Of a stretch of DNA of 6,157 bases, positions 6,067 to 6,157 are shown one piece after another. Origin of the DNA: an uncultured Selenomonadales bacterium. GTDB lineage: Bacteria; Bacillota; Negativicutes; Selenomonadales; Selenomonadaceae. How positions within the stretch are numbered: position 1 is the stretch's first letter; each line of letters starts with the position of its first letter. The position numbers and the translations under genes are program-made. Location: NCBI GenBank assembly GCA_947167555.1, contig CAMVIO010000129.1, positions 1-6,157 of the forward strand, read 5' to 3'. Below the pieces are notes generated by a model. It worked only from the letters and a program-made list of their open reading frames with translations. It had not been told where the DNA came from and made no database searches.

Positions 6067-6157
6067 TCATTTCCTACGCCGTGGGACGCGCGTTGTTTTG
6101 ACAGGCTGATACGCGCGCAGTTGTTGGTCGCCAGTGAATAGCTCCACTTCATAGTCC
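6067..6157 (-). CDS. C-terminal 29 residues of an unidentified protein (cut by window edge)
   Basis: The minus strand carries an open frame entering from the right edge and ending at TGA 6069-6067. The readable tail begins DYEVELFTGDQQL and ends TTRVPRRRK, an acidic-to-basic pattern that looks like a genuine protein end. I do not recognise the family. The frame is short and a second minus-strand frame is also open over the same bases, so frame choice is not certain. It ends 159 bases before the TylF-like gene and has the same direction, so it may be the last gene of a preceding operon or part of the same one. Confidence 0.4.
   Translation of the reverse strand, partial: DYEVELFTGDQQLRAYQPVKTTRVPRRRK

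Noticed and set aside
5551..6101. Overlapping plus-strand open frames at the right end
   Set aside because: They are antisense to the TylF-like gene and its leader, have no convincing ribosome site, and their translations are rich in Cys, His and Phe runs typical of reverse-strand shadows.
1..6157. CRISPR array, tRNA, rRNA, insertion sequence or transposase
   Set aside because: I saw no regularly spaced repeats, no cloverleaf or conserved rRNA sequence, no transposase motifs and no terminal inverted repeats.

Overview
The window is a piece of a tightly packed, single-direction gene cluster read on the minus strand. Five genes are complete and two are cut by the window edges. Clusters of this make-up (several SAM-dependent enzymes, a DUF115/MptE-like protein, a KdsC-like HAD phosphatase) usually build or decorate a surface glycan, flagellin glycan or capsule. 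The gene families, the SerC subtype (GGAS and NNTIYGT motifs), the clear Shine-Dalgarno sites and the moderate-to-low GC suggest an anaerobic Firmicute, perhaps a Negativicute or clostridial relative. That assignment is an inference; no rRNA or other marker gene is present.

Layout in transcription order, right to left. 6157-6067: C-terminal tail of an unidentified gene. 6066-5908: non-coding gap with the likely promoter region. 5907-4894: TylF/MycF-type methyltransferase with an extra N-terminal domain. 4887-3898: second class I methyltransferase, also with an extra N-terminal domain. 3876-2722: radical SAM enzyme with an N-terminal Rossmann-like domain and a cysteine-rich C-terminal region. 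2715-1651: phosphoserine aminotransferase, serC. 1623-319: DUF115/MptE-like protein with an N-terminal Rossmann-like domain. 309-1: N-terminal 103 residues of a KdsC-like HAD phosphatase. From 5907 on, gaps between genes are 6, 21, 6, 27 and 9 bases and I see no terminator, so one transcript is likely.

The most notable signal is that four catalytically unrelated proteins (TylF-like, class I methyltransferase, radical SAM, DUF115) begin with what looks like the same module of about 90-115 residues: a glycine-containing beta-alpha-beta start, an acidic or Asp-containing second strand end, a third hydrophobic strand and an aromatic-rich final strand. It resembles the Rossmann-like domains found next to FkbM, Methyltransf_14 and PglD-type enzymes. 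One reading is that it binds a common nucleotide or carrier-linked substrate, or docks the enzymes into one assembly.

A working model, by inference only: SerC supplies O-phosphoserine (or serine) locally, the phosphatase and an unseen transferase handle an activated sugar or amino acid, and the methyltransferases and radical SAM enzyme tailor the product. Base composition is uneven: the DUF115 gene and part of serC are clearly AT-richer than both flanks, suggesting a mosaic cluster.
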